Origin: Zymoseptoria tritici IPO323
Lineage: Eukaryota > Ascomycota > Dothideomycetes > Mycosphaerellales > Mycosphaerellaceae
DNA length: 64,000 nt
Reading direction: 5' to 3'
Assembly: GCF_000219625.1 (NCBI RefSeq)
Contig: NC_018208.1
Coordinates: 1,426,001 to 1,490,000 of the forward strand
This document shows, one piece after another, positions 1 through 9,877 of this stretch (positions are counted from its first letter, which is position 1; every line of letters starts with the position of its first letter). Position numbers and translations under genes: made by a program. Under the pieces are notes generated by a model. It made no database searches, was not told the origin of the DNA, and saw only the letters and a program-made list of their open reading frames with translations.

Positions 1-8
1 TCGCGGCC

Positions 9-799
9 ATGCCCAGCCTGGGCTTCGGTGCTGCGCTCCCGCTTCCCCCAGATGGCTGTCGGGATGGTCCTTGCCCCCCGGTGGCCGCCGACGGATCATG
101 GAAGCCTGTCACTTCCGTCAACCACGCAGCGAACTCCACCGCCACCGTCGCTCACAGTCACCCACCAAGCAAGACCTCGGGGATCATCCCCACGTCTACA
201 CACCACCTCAACTCCAGCTCCACCCACACCCTGGCCAAGCGCTGCCCTTGGCCATGGTGTCTTGACCCCTTCCTCATCCTGCTCAACCGCTACGCCGGGC
301 CCAACTGCGGCACCTCCATGGAAACCACCGAGCACGACGGCGTGCAGGGGATCTTCATCTCGACCCACGACTGGGACGGGGACCTAGCCGATTCGGAATG
401 CTTTGGCGACCAAGCGTTTCAAAGCCTCGCGTGGCAGTGGCAGAGCGAGGAGTTCGTTTCGCTCGATCTCTTCGGACAGTGCCGCCTGCATGTGTTTGAC
501 GACATTTCTTGTGGTGGAAAGCCTATTTACACGGTCGACTGGGTGAGTCGTTCTCTTGTTTTGCGGATGCAGAGGGGAGTCCTGACTGACACATTCGGGA
601 AATATAGGTGAATCTCCCTGGTGCACAGACCGTATGCCATCCGGACGTCCGCGTTCCCGGGAAGCAATCGGTCGCGCTTCGTTTGGAGTGTCGCGCAACG
701 ACTGAGGAGAGGGCCGAGTGGATGCAGCAGCCGCAGGATGTTACCGGACCGGCGAATTGGTGGGTTCACTTGTCGCAGGCCGACGGCGACGGGGCGTAG
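9..799 (+). CDS. small cysteine-rich protein, member A of a secreted family (5' end uncertain)
   Basis: Two exons, 9-542 and 608-799, are joined over a 65-nt GTGAGT..ATAG intron in phase 0. From about residue 88 the protein matches the two secreted proteins at 7774-8319 and 8705-9258. It starts with an LLNRYAGPNC block, has the pair CRLHVFDDISC (compare CDLHIFSDHRC and CDLILFGNEEC), and then VC and EC after the intron. The intron lies at the same place, between the fourth and fifth family cysteines. The N-terminal part is Thr/Ser/His-rich and shows no signal peptide. The frame is open to the window edge, so the true start may lie upstream, or a 5' exon may be missing. A KR pair just before the conserved part could be a Kex2-type processing site. 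The function is unknown. I infer an extracellular, effector-like protein from its relatives. The exon structure downstream of 250 is well supported; the start is not. Confidence 0.55.
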
Positions 800-1196
800 A
801 CACTCGGCCTCCAGGCTGGTGCTCGTTAAGTCTTTGGCTTCGACATGGTCGATCTGGGCACGCGGTCTTTTACGGTGTTGGGCATGGTGCTGGACTACTC
901 TCATTTTCGTCGCTTGGTCTTAGAGGCCGTGACATTGTCTTGTCGTTTTAATAGGTGTTGAGATCTTAAAAATGTATATGCGTGCTTCATTGAAACCGTG
1001 TCATTCTCCACGTCCAGACACTTGTTCGTGTGATCGGACATGACAACAGCTTGGTCGCGTTCCAGTCGCGCTCGTCGTACGGCAAAGACTCCGGCGTTCA
1101 ACAATCATCCATGCCATCCACGATCCATCGGGCAGTCGACGGAGAGTCGACGATGAGGAGAGGATGAAGTCGAAGATGATCCTTTTTCCGAATGCA
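800..1196. other. intergenic, no gene seen
   Basis: This is the 3' flank of the cysteine-rich gene up to the left target-site duplication of the transposon. Short antisense reading frames exist, but none has recognisable content. Confidence 0.6.
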
Positions 1197-1205
1197 CAGA
1201 CCTCG
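1197..1205. repeat. left target-site duplication of the MULE
   Basis: The 9-bp sequence CAGACCTCG directly precedes the left inverted repeat and recurs exactly at 5227-5235, directly after the right inverted repeat. A 9-bp duplication is typical of Mutator-like elements. Confidence 0.9.
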
Positions 1206-1245
1206 CCAAATGTCTCGGGGGAGAACAACAGGAAAGAACGACCGG
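1206..1245 (+). repeat. left terminal inverted repeat of the MULE
   Basis: This 40-bp repeat begins CCAAATGTCTCGGGGG. It is the exact reverse complement of 5187-5226. It still contains CpA and TpG dinucleotides, unlike most of the element body. Confidence 0.95.
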
Positions 1246-1999
1246 ATACTGAAAATGACTAAGCGAAATTTGACGCTAAGCCAAAAAAGGAAGTTTTCCG
1301 ACCAACACCAAAAAGATGAAGTCTCACTAACGCTAGTGGCCTTGGTAAATAGGCTCTCTAGATCGGCTCGAACTAAGGACGCTAAAGAAGGTAGTTAATA
1401 GAAGGAGAAACGAACACTCGAGCCCCTTTACTAATCCACCCTTTCCACCACTAATAAATAAAGCAAAAGATAAAGTGTTAATATAGCTCTACTTCCGGGC
1501 TTCGCGCTAAGCCCGATTAGGAACTTTTCCGCAACTTCCTAACTAGGTAGGAGCAAAAAATTCGTCGCTGGAGCGGAAGAGTCCCCTATCCCTTAGGTAG
1601 TAGCTACTAGCTCTCGAACTAAACGTTACTACAAGGGCTAGTAAACAGAGGAGTAGCCTTTACTACTACTTAACTAAGAGGTATAGCTATATAATTCGAA
1701 AGGAACGAAATAGTAATACTATATATAGCTAAGAGCGTCAAAACTAAAGGAGTTCTTAGCGCTCTAATTAGCCGAGCGTTTAATACCGGATTCGGTGTTT
1801 CTAGCTTCCGTACGAGTCGTTTGCGCGAGTAACAGATCTACGGCCTCGTACTAGGGGCTACGCTTAAGATATACACCGTCTTCCGAGGGCGACGGATCGG
1901 TCTGCCTCTACTAGTTACTAGAGGGGTCGACGATGTAGGGGCAGTCTTAATAGGAGCCGGTACAGATTCCTTACTAAGATTAGTAGTAGCTACGCCCTT

Positions 2000-4830
2000 A
2001 CTGCCTACCGGCGCTATACTAATGCTACCCCGCCCTCTACCCCTCGCTCTACGAGCCCTTCTACCCCTTATTATTGCCGTTGCCGTTGCCGTTGCTACCG
2101 CTACTAACGCCTTAGGCTCCCTTACCCTCTACTCTACGGCTAGTATTACTTCCTACGTTTAAGCCGCTGTTCGCTCTACTTATTAAGTAGTAGTCGCCGT
2201 TATCTCGGCGCTCGTTTAGAGCCGGCTATTAGTATTATTATTGCCCTTACGAGCCTTACGGATATAATACGTGTCTCTTAGAGCCTCGAACGGCGTTGCT
2301 TCTAGTAGACTACTACTTATAGCTTGCTCTCGTGTAGCTAGCATTCGTATTAGTTTAAAGGCCTTAATGTCGTTTGTAAGCTATAAAGCGTTACTATCGT
2401 AGACGGACATAGCGAAGTCTAGCATACGAAGGAACGCTGCCTTAATCCTGTCTTGTGCCGTTCGCCGCTCTAGTAGTTGCTCTTACATTGCATTAAAGAC
2501 GTCGTCGTAGGCTAATATCTACTAAGGCTGCTATTATATCCGACTAAGGGCTCGGTTGCTTACGAAGTAGCGAGGGTAGACGACTCGTACTAGTATTGCA
2601 ACCCTCTTAATAATAGCCCTTAGCAACATATAGCTATAAGGGATGCTATACCGCTTAACTTTACTACACTCTATATAGTATTCTCGCACTAGATATAGCA
2701 CCTAGGCTTCTGCGCTACGGCTAGCGTTCTAACGGTTAATAGAGCGCTTTACCTTAAGGGCGTAGTAGAAGTTCTTTAGTATGCGCTCTAACGTATACAC
2801 CGTAACCTTACTAACGAGCTCCTTAAAGTAGCCCTAGTTATCTATAGATATAGCTAGCAGCGGTAAGCCTGCGAAGGTGTTTATCTCGAGCGGTTCTAGC
2901 TCGTTAAACACCTTGTTAACGTAGATCTTTATGCTCTCTACGCATTGCTTAAGGTTAAGGTTAGCATTAGTGTAGCCCTTTATACTACGATTGCTAACCT
3001 CTGCACGCTATGTCGAACTAGTACTAAGGTTAGCTAAGTGCTTAATATAGCATATAAGTAGCCGCTCCTTTACGTCTAACTACATGCTCTCAAAATACAC
3101 CTTGTCGTCTAGAGTAAACAAAGCGAGCATCTGCTCGGCGATGTTATTAGCGGTAGTTACGGTCTCGGACTTTAGCTAAGGCTACACGAGCCTAGCTAGG
3201 GCGTCCTTGTCCTCCTTCGTATAGCCTAGCTTACGTTTTAAGCTACGTTTTAGTGCTAATCCGGCTATATTCGTACTATTTAGCACCTCCGCGGAGGACT
3301 TTACGCCGTCCGGTAGGTTAGTATATTATAATTAAGAGCTAGAGGCTATAGCGGCGACTGCTGCTAGTCGTGCATTAGTATTAGCGGTAACCGCGGCGGC
3401 TTCTCGTTTAGCACCGAGGTTAATACGTTTAAGGATGTTCTTAGCAGCATACTACTAGTAATATTACTACATAACTACGTAGAAGGGAGTATTAGGGATA
3501 GCGGCAGTAAGGCCCTTACTACAGTTAGAGACAATAACCTTTAGCATCCGTAGAGTCTTTAGATAGTTGTTAGCTACGACCGTAAGCATAAAGTGCTAGT
3601 TCTTAGCGCTCTCGCTCTTTATAAGGCTATAGGCTATAGGGAACCCTCGACCGGTGTTCGTAGTGCTAGTAAATACACCGAGCAGCAGATTAGCGCGGTT
3701 AGTATTAAATGTGGCGTCTACTTACATCGCGAAGTCTAGTACGAATCGCGAAGTAAATACCTCTTGTCGTAGTAGCTAGTAGACGACTTGTTTAAGCGAT
3801 AATTTGACTGCCTTGCCGGTCTATTCGTCGTTTATAAACGACTAACGAGCCTTATAGCTAAAGCCGAGCGATACTAGTACACCGAGTAAGGCGTTAATAA
3901 CCGTCTCTATCTCGCCGCTACCCTAGTACGTAACGCCCTTAGTAAGGTTGTAGTATCTCTTACGATTAAGCTAGAGGTCCTTCGACGATAGTTGCCTATA
4001 TACCGTCTTATACGACTCTCCGGTAAGGCGCAGTTAAGCGGCATAGGCGAGAGCTTCCTAGTATACTAGCATTCGCTACTTGTAGACTATATAGACCGTC
4101 GGCAACGGCGCTATCTTATACGTATAGCTTAGGTTGTAGACGATTAAGACTAATTGTCTAAGCTCCGCTCCTCGGCGCATACGGTTATAAGACAGACGAC
4201 AACTCTACTAGTAGTTACGAGCTCGGATGTTACGTACAGCTCTTATACGGAGGTGCCGGTGCTTATCGTCGTCGTCGTATATAGCTTCCTCGTATTCCCT
4301 ATCGTTGCGAGTAGCATCGCTATAGTAGATGTAGCGGTAGATCGCTCGCTCCTTATTACTAGACGTACAAACAACGGCACTACTAGTCGTAAAGTAGTAG
4401 TCCTATAGACGCTAAAGGTAGTAGTCGGCATCTCGGAAGATCTTACTATTACGGGGATGCTCGAAGTAAGAGGGCCTAATAGAGTCTACGAACGACTAAA
4501 TAAGCTCTCGTTGCTCCGGTGCGAGTAATAGATGCGGTTGCTATGCTAGCCTCGGTAATAGAGCCGGTAGTAGTATATCTACTACGATAGGGAGGTAGGG
4601 CTTAACGAGGGTCTTGCCCTTATAAACTATAGCCGGAGGTGCCGTTAACATAGCTATTAGATGCTCTGTAAGGCGTATCGAAGGCGGTGGAGCTAGTAAG
4701 TCGCTTAGTAAGTTAATAGCATTAGAGACTCTATTGCCGTAATTACGTAGAGCCGGTAGAGCGCTCGGTAGTAGACCTATAAGGACGCTAGTAGATAGCG
4801 AGTCGTTAAGGAAGTCCTTACTAAGCAAGT
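2000..4830 (-). pseudogene. MULE transposase, multiply interrupted
   Basis: Reading the minus strand, long coding-like stretches are separated by single stop codons, almost all TAG or TAA. From high to low coordinate the pieces are: a Leu/Pro-rich N-terminal stretch (longest open piece 4541-4828, 95 codons); the DDE-like start VDATFN with its Asp codon at 3716-3718; FPIAYSLIKSESAKN followed by a stop; a Lys-rich LKRSLKRKLGYTKEDKDALA near 3200; and YYIECSKVKRYS near 2650. The stop right before VDATFN (3722-3724, TAA) fits a CAA-to-TAA RIP change. The boundaries given are approximate. A functional product is not possible from this copy. Confidence 0.75.
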
Positions 4831-5186
4831 CGTTAAGGTAGTCGTCCTAAGCAGTACGCTAAAGGCTATAGTCGCGGTAGAAGTCCGATAGGGACGGTAA
4901 ATTTACTATAGAGGAGTCGCTAATGTCGTCTATTTTGGAAATTAAGGGCTAAAATAAGCGGTAAAGTTAGTAGATTTATATTAAGCTTAAAACAGGGCCG
5001 ATTCGGATAGTTCTTTTTTTCACGTGTAGCTAATAATGCGGTCTATTAATCCTAATATTGCTTAATTTGTAGTAGATAGTGTAGTAGTGCATTAAGTAGT
5101 GTAGAAGGTAGAAGGGTGGTAAGATAAAGTCGAATTTTGCAAGTCTCGGCATAGTATACGAGCTATACGAGCTTAGTCATCTCTAG

Positions 5187-5226
5187 CCGGTCGTTCTTTC
5201 CTGTTGTTCTCCCCCGAGACATTTGG
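5187..5226 (-). repeat. right terminal inverted repeat of the MULE
   Basis: These 40 bp are identical to the left repeat in reverse complement, and the last base is adjacent to the right target-site duplication. Confidence 0.95.
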
Positions 5227-5235
5227 CAGACCTCG
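5227..5235. repeat. right target-site duplication of the MULE
   Basis: CAGACCTCG is an exact copy of 1197-1205. It lies 182 bp upstream of the next start codon, so the element sits in the 5' flank of the HAD-domain gene. Confidence 0.9.
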
Positions 5236-5417
5236 CACTATTCATGCATGCATCGGACCTGAGTCCGCGACTTCTTCAAGATCGACATCATCGCGACTTC
5301 AACTTTTGTCGGAAACATCGACCAACTGCCTACCGACAACCGCTTGTGTGTGCTCAGCGCTGGAAGATGGAACTGACATAAAGAACTCACAGTACCAGGA
5401 CGTTCATTACCACAACC

Positions 5418-7103
5418 ATGTCTGTCAACACACCGACTGCGCTCAGCCGATGGAGCTGCCAAAGCAAGCAGATGCCGCCAGTCGGCCAGATCGAGCACAT
5501 CCACATCTACGACTTCGACAACACACTGTTCTCCTCGCCCTTACCGAACAAGAATCTCTGGAATACGGGAACATGCGGTCAGCTGCAGGCGCAAGAGTTC
5601 ATGACTACGGGAGGATGGTGGCACAATCCGAGCATTCTCGCCGCGACAGGCTTGGGTGCGGAACAAGAGGAGGCGCGCGGATGGCAGGGGAGCTGGAACG
5701 AGTCGATTGTGCAGCTGGTGGAGCTGTCGATGGCGGATAGCAATACTCTGACTGTGCTGCTGACGGGCAGGAAAGAGGATGGGTTTTCGGAACTGATTGG
5801 CAAGATGCTGGCTTCGAAAGGTCTCGTGTTTGATATGGTGTGTTTGAAGCCAGCGGTCGGGCCGAGTGGGGATACATATAGCAGTACCATGCTGTTCAAA
5901 CAGGCGCTGTTGAAAGACATTGTCTTCACATACGCCCAAGCGGTAGGTCATGTCATGCACATGGCGAAATCGACCCGTCTAACACTTTCGCAGAAGGAGA
6001 TCAGGATCTACGAGGACCGCATCAAGCACGTCAAGGGCTTCCAAGAATTCTTCTACGACATCAACCAGGATCTGCAGGAGAATCCAGTACCCCGCGCCCC
6101 GATCATCGCCGAAGTCGTCCACGTTAAAGAGCAGGAGAATTCCATGTCGCCGGAAGTGGAGGTCGCTGAAGTGCAAAAGATGATCAACGTCAACAACGCC
6201 GCTGTGCGCAACGGTACTGCACCTCGAAATACTGTCCCATACAAGATCAAGCGCTCGGTGTTCTACACGGGATACATCATCTCAACGGCGGACATGGAGA
6301 AGCTGAGGTCGCTCATCCGCCTTCCATCAAATTGCCCCGAGCACGAAATCCGCCCACTTGCTAACAACATCCTCATCACTCCACGTCCAGCACCGAGATC
6401 CATCCTTGACAAGGTCGGAGGCATCGGCGCGAAGATGAGGTGGAAGGTGACCGGGCTGGCCGTGCACGAGAGCCGAGTCTGGGCTGCTCGCGTCGATCCA
6501 GCAAATCCTGGTGCTCGCTACTACACCGAAAACTCCACACCCTGCGTCGTGCTCGCCACTCGCCGTCAAGCCAAACCCATCGAGGCGAATCGCATCCAAA
6601 ACTGGCAGCCTGTACCGGACGACCAAGCATTCACCTTCGAGACGGTCGTCGGCGAAAAGGTTCTCCTGCGCATCGAGCAGGAGCAGCGATACGAAGATGA
6701 CTACGAAGCGAGCTTTCCGACCGCTAAGAACGCGAAGAAGCATCCGCGGGAAGCAGACGACGCGAGAGATCACCAACCTAGACAGGCACCGCAAACAGGA
6801 AGAGGTGGATACCAACAACATGTCAATCGTGGTGCAGCTCGTGGCAACGGGAATGCTTTCAATAGTCCCAGAGGCGGCGGAAGTGGCATGCAACGAGGCG
6901 GCGCAAACGGAGCCAATGGGAATGGTGGTGGCCGAGGCGCGAGAGGTGGTGGTGGAGGCGGAGGCGGAGGCGGTGGTCGTGGTCGCGGCGGTAGAGGCGG
7001 CGGCGGCGATCGCGGAGGAGGTCGTGGCAGAGGCAGAGGTGGCTATCGCTCCTTGGATGATAATGTGGGTCAGGGCTACGGCAGTGGTGGGATGCAGTAC
7101 TAA
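5418..7103 (+). CDS. HAD-superfamily 'Swiss army knife' RNA-repair-like protein with RGG tail
   Basis: The frame is open throughout, but a probable 51-nt intron (5943-5993, GTAGGT..TCGCAG) lies inside it. Exons 5418-5942 and 5994-7103 would give 544 residues. The N-terminus carries HAD motif I (YDFDNTLFSSP, Asp32 and Asp34), then LLTGRKEDGF as motif II and IYEDRIKHVKGF as the late acidic motif. This matches the fungal family annotated as Swiss Army Knife RNA repair-like HAD proteins. The last ~75 residues are Gly/Arg repeats of RGG/GRGG type, typical of RNA binding. Substrate and role are not established; nucleic-acid phosphatase or repair activity is a family-level inference. The start has a good context (ACCATGTC). 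The MULE inserted about 190 bp upstream may have altered the promoter. Confidence 0.8.
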   Translation: MSVNTPTALSRWSCQSKQMPPVGQIEHIHIYDFDNTLFSSPLPNKNLWNTGTCGQLQAQEFMTTGGWWHNPSILAATGLGAEQEEARGWQGSWNESIVQLVELSMADSNTLTVLLTGRKEDGFSELIGKMLASKGLVFDMVCLKPAVGPSGDTYSSTMLFKQALLKDIVFTYAQAVGHVMHMAKSTRLTLSQKEIRIYEDRIKHVKGFQEFFYDINQDLQENPVPRAPIIAEVVHVKEQENSMSPEVEVAEVQKMINVNNAAVRNGTAPRNTVPYKIKRSVFYTGYIISTADMEKLRSLIRLPSNCPEHEIRPLANNILITPRPAPRSILDKVGGIGAKMRWKVTGLAVHESRVWAARVDPANPGARYYTENSTPCVVLATRRQAKPIEANRIQNWQPVPDDQAFTFETVVGEKVLLRIEQEQRYEDDYEASFPTAKNAKKHPREADDARDHQPRQAPQTGRGGYQQHVNRGAARGNGNAFNSPRGGGSGMQRGGANGANGNGGGRGARGGGGGGGGGGGRGRGGRGGGGDRGGGRGRGRGGYRSLDDNVGQGYGSGGMQY

Positions 7104-7773
7104 TGCTCTCCGGGCTGTGATGGCTTACGCACATGTTGTCGAATGGGAACGGGATGGCAGGGCAGGGCAGGTCAGGGCAGTAACTCTGTCTGGCATGATT
7201 TGACGATTTAGCATGGCGTCTGGGCGCAATATCGAGGGACGAGTACTCATGCGATGGGACGCATGGGATTTCTGGGCGGGATGAGAGTGGTTCGAAATAC
7301 CATTAGCAGGTATGCATGAGAGTCGGTTTCTTTGCAGTCGACTCTCCGTTCAACATGCTATGGCTAAGGCATTGCAGTAGCAGATGTTCCATCAAATCGA
7401 ATTCAACGATCGAGTCACTGTCCCGTTGTGGACACGATCAAGTGGCTTGTATCAACATGTGTGCGGTCCTTCTAACCTCCATCACCCCCAAGCGCAGGAC
7501 AAATTGGACGCCTCTCGATTTTTTTTCGGACATGTGAGTTGGGAAGATTGACGTGCGGAGAGTGAACAAGACACGGCAATCGATTCATACTTGAAAGGTA
7601 AGACTACTCTTCCCCTTTTTTTCTGATGACCGCCATATTCCCATCGACACAACTGCTAGCTAATCTTCACCGAAGACAGCCACCTTCCCGCCGCGAGATC
7701 CCAAGTACCTCTGGTCAATGCTGCGAAAACATTAACCACCAGGCTTCATCTTCGAATCCCAACTCCGGCCATC
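7104..7773. other. intergenic, convergent 3' flanks
   Basis: This lies between the stop of the HAD gene and the stop of the minus-strand secreted protein gene. Only short unremarkable frames are present, and no repeat was seen. Confidence 0.5.
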
Positions 7774-8319
7774 CTAATTACGAAACTCGCAGTCGATGAT
7801 GGCCGACATGCCCGAAGGCGAGATATCACGGCACTTATTGTCGTCGTCGCCCATTTCCACCTAAGCAATCGCACAACCGTCAGCCTCCCGCAAATCCCTC
7901 TTTCAAGGTCAGCAAGGATAAGGTAGATACTCACACCAGGAATCGTCTCCACAACATCCCCCTTACACCGATGATCGGAGAAGATGTGCAAGTCGCAATC
8001 CTTGTTATCCGGACGATCCTCCCAGCGGTGCTTGTCCCAGTGGAATTTGTAGCTGTCGAACGGCTGGCGGTGGTGCCCGTGGAAGCACTGGCCTGAACGG
8101 ACTTCTTCGGTGCGGTATTTTTCGCCGTTGTCTTCGGTGCAGCCTTGGCCTTCGTAGCGTTCGATCAGGCTGTGGAGGAGGGGGGAGGGTTAGTGAGGGG
8201 GGATTGGGAGGGTGGGGAGGGAGAGAGGCGAACATTTTGAAGTGGGCGCCTGTGTCGGCGGCGACGTGAGTGGTGCTGAGGGCGACCACGAGGGTGGAGA
8301 GGATGGAGGTGAGCAACAT
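7774..8319 (-). CDS. small secreted cysteine-rich protein, family member B
   Basis: Three exons on the minus strand (8319-8234, 8169-7935, 7860-7774) encode 135 residues. Intron 1 (64 nt) has a weak GTTCGC donor. Intron 2 (74 nt, GTGAGT..TTAG, phase 0) lies between the fourth and fifth cysteines. The N-terminus is a clear signal peptide (MLLTSILSTLVVALSTTHVA). The mature part has six cysteines, in GQGCTED, SGQCFHG, KDCDLHIFSDHRC, NKCRD and IDCEF. It aligns with the proteins at 9-799 and 8705-9258, including LIERYEG versus LLNRYAG in member A and PFDSYKF versus AFDSYLF in member C. No domain was recognised. The features are those of an apoplastic effector-like or antimicrobial protein; that role is inference. 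Confidence 0.75.
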
Positions 8320-8704
8320 CTTGAGGTTGGTGTTGGGGATGGGGAGTGATGGGATGTTGAGGAAGGGAAGATGGAGGAAAGTGGGCGGCGGGAGGCTTTT
8401 TATCTCGGAGGCATAGTAGGCTGGGTGGCTCTTTTCGACACCAATGTGTCACGAATATTGCGAAAGTCTGCTATACCGCCTCTCTTGGTATCCTGCCTTG
8501 ATTTTGTGCTGGCTACCGATGTTATGAAAGCGCTATCCTTGGCGCGGACGAAGTGAGAACCAAGCTTGAGGACGAATGGCACCAATTCAATGGTACGGAC
8601 CAGCATCTATTTCTGTCAGGTCACCTGAGCAGTATACCAGAAATACCGCGCACCATCACCTCGAGCCTCGTGCCAGCTCCTCCTTCATGACCGCCCTCCT
8701 CCAA

Positions 8705-9258
8705 TCACTTGTGATCGTTACACCAAATCTGGACCGACATTCCCCTTCCCTTGAAGCCGGTGTCCTCGTTCTGGCACACATCGTCTTTCTTCAGACTATC
8801 AATCTGATTGAAAAGAGGTTTTAGCATACTCAGCAACAACACTCGAAGCCCATGAGTCCTCGGATGACGGATATTCACCTCTTCCACCATTTGAAGCGCG
8901 GAATCCTTTTCGCACTCCTCGTTGCCAAAGAGGATGAGGTCGCACACTCTGCCTTTCATGGGACGCTTTTCTCCGGCGTATTTGAAGAGGTAGCCTGTAC
9001 TTGGTGTTAGTCAACGCGCGAGACGGGAAAGGATGCGAGATGCGGCGACTTACTGTCGAACGCCCGGTCCTTGACCCAGCTTCGACATTCGCCCTCGACT
9101 AGCTCAATCCCTGGGCCGTTGACGGGATGTTTGTCGTCCGTCAGGTCGTCGGTACAGCCTCCGTTCTTGAAGGGGCGGAAGGTGACCTTGAACTCCTGGG
9201 CGGTGCCAGTACCGGCGAGGGCAAGCGTGAGAGCCGTGAGGTACGTGGAGAGCTTCAT
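8705..9258 (-). CDS. small secreted cysteine-rich protein, family member C
   Basis: Three exons on the minus strand (9258-9054, 8994-8879, 8803-8705) encode 139 residues. Intron 1 is 59 nt (GTAAGT..ACAG). Intron 2 is 75 nt (GTGAAT..ATCAG), in frame and without stops, so it can be missed. It is placed like the second intron of member B. A signal peptide (MKLSTYLTALTLALAGTGTA) is followed by six cysteines (GGCTDD, GECRS, RVCDLILFGNEEC, DVCQN, IWCND). Together with member B it forms a same-strand tandem pair about 385 bp apart. Function is unknown. The shared cysteine frame and intron position show common origin rather than convergence. Confidence 0.75.
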
Positions 9259-9877
9259 GTTGATGTTCGGTATGGTTGAAATTGAGGTTGTGTGGGATGG
9301 TCAGGAGGTGCTGGGTCAGGAGGTGCTGGGTCTTCCTGCGATACGGAGCGGCGGGAATATATATCCAGACGTGCCACTTTTTCACGACCACCATTTTTCA
9401 ATGACGGCGCGCGGACCTCTAGACCTCGCCTCCGAAAATGGGAATCTGAGCTTCAATCCTGAAACTCTAGTGCAGTGTACCTGACGCTACCGCTGGTGTA
9501 GACCTCATCCGTACCATGGATCGAGCTGCTCCGAACTTCAAAACCAACAGCGGTCGGAGTACTTCCACCGTTAAGGAACGGAGCTGCTTCCCAATGGTGA
9601 GCGAGTAGCTGCGGCCGACGGCGATGAATGGCTGTCCGTCTCTTCTCAGCGGCGTATCGCGCGAAGTATCGTAACGGAACCAGCGAAGAATTGTGGCCAT
9701 ATGCAGCAGCTGATGGAAGAAGAGCAGTCCATTGTGAGCCATCGAATCCGGCGTAGAATAATTCAAGGCACAGGTGACAGACTTGGTGAGAGCATGCGAC
9801 TGAAAGGCTCGCTTGTACATGTTTCTGGCGAGATGCTCAACGCTAAAACGCAATCAGTATCATCCTGCCGTCTGTTC
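9259..9877. other. intergenic with promoter of member C
   Basis: It holds the upstream region of the minus-strand secreted protein gene, including a perfect 15-bp tandem repeat, and the 3' flank of the RPA34 gene. No gene was recognised. Confidence 0.5.
9301..9330. repeat. perfect 15-bp tandem duplication in a promoter
   Basis: TCAGGAGGTGCTGGG occurs twice head to tail (9301-9315, 9316-9330), beginning 43 bp upstream of the member C start codon, in its leader or promoter. Confidence 0.85.

Larger units (their letters stand above)
1206..5226 (-). mobile_element. Mutator-like (MULE) DNA transposon, RIP-degraded
   Basis: This is a complete 4021-bp element. It has 40-bp terminal inverted repeats (1206-1245 and 5187-5226) that are identical base for base. 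After a short mismatched stretch a further 10-bp match follows (1255-1264 and 5171-5180). The element is flanked by a 9-bp direct duplication. The interior is crowded with TpA and poor in CpA/TpG, which is the RIP signature. The minus strand reads as a decayed transposase: around 3740-3500 it gives VDATFN, then LLLGVFTSTTNTGRGFPIAY, resembling the DDE-domain start of MULE transposases. The frame is interrupted by TAA/TAG codons that look like mutated CAA, CAG or TGG. The element is non-autonomous. The class call rests on the repeats, the duplication length and the transposase motif. Confidence 0.9.

Noticed and set aside
2040..2110. GCCGTT tandem units inside the MULE, considered as a CRISPR-like or satellite array
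   Set aside because: A short simple repeat without spacers, within a decayed element.
1206..5226. LTR retrotransposon
   Set aside because: The ends are inverted, not direct, repeats and the duplication is 9 bp; no reverse transcriptase motif seen.
6327..7203. Long alternative frames across the HAD/RGG gene
   Set aside because: Shadows of the GC-rich Gly/Arg repeat coding sequence.
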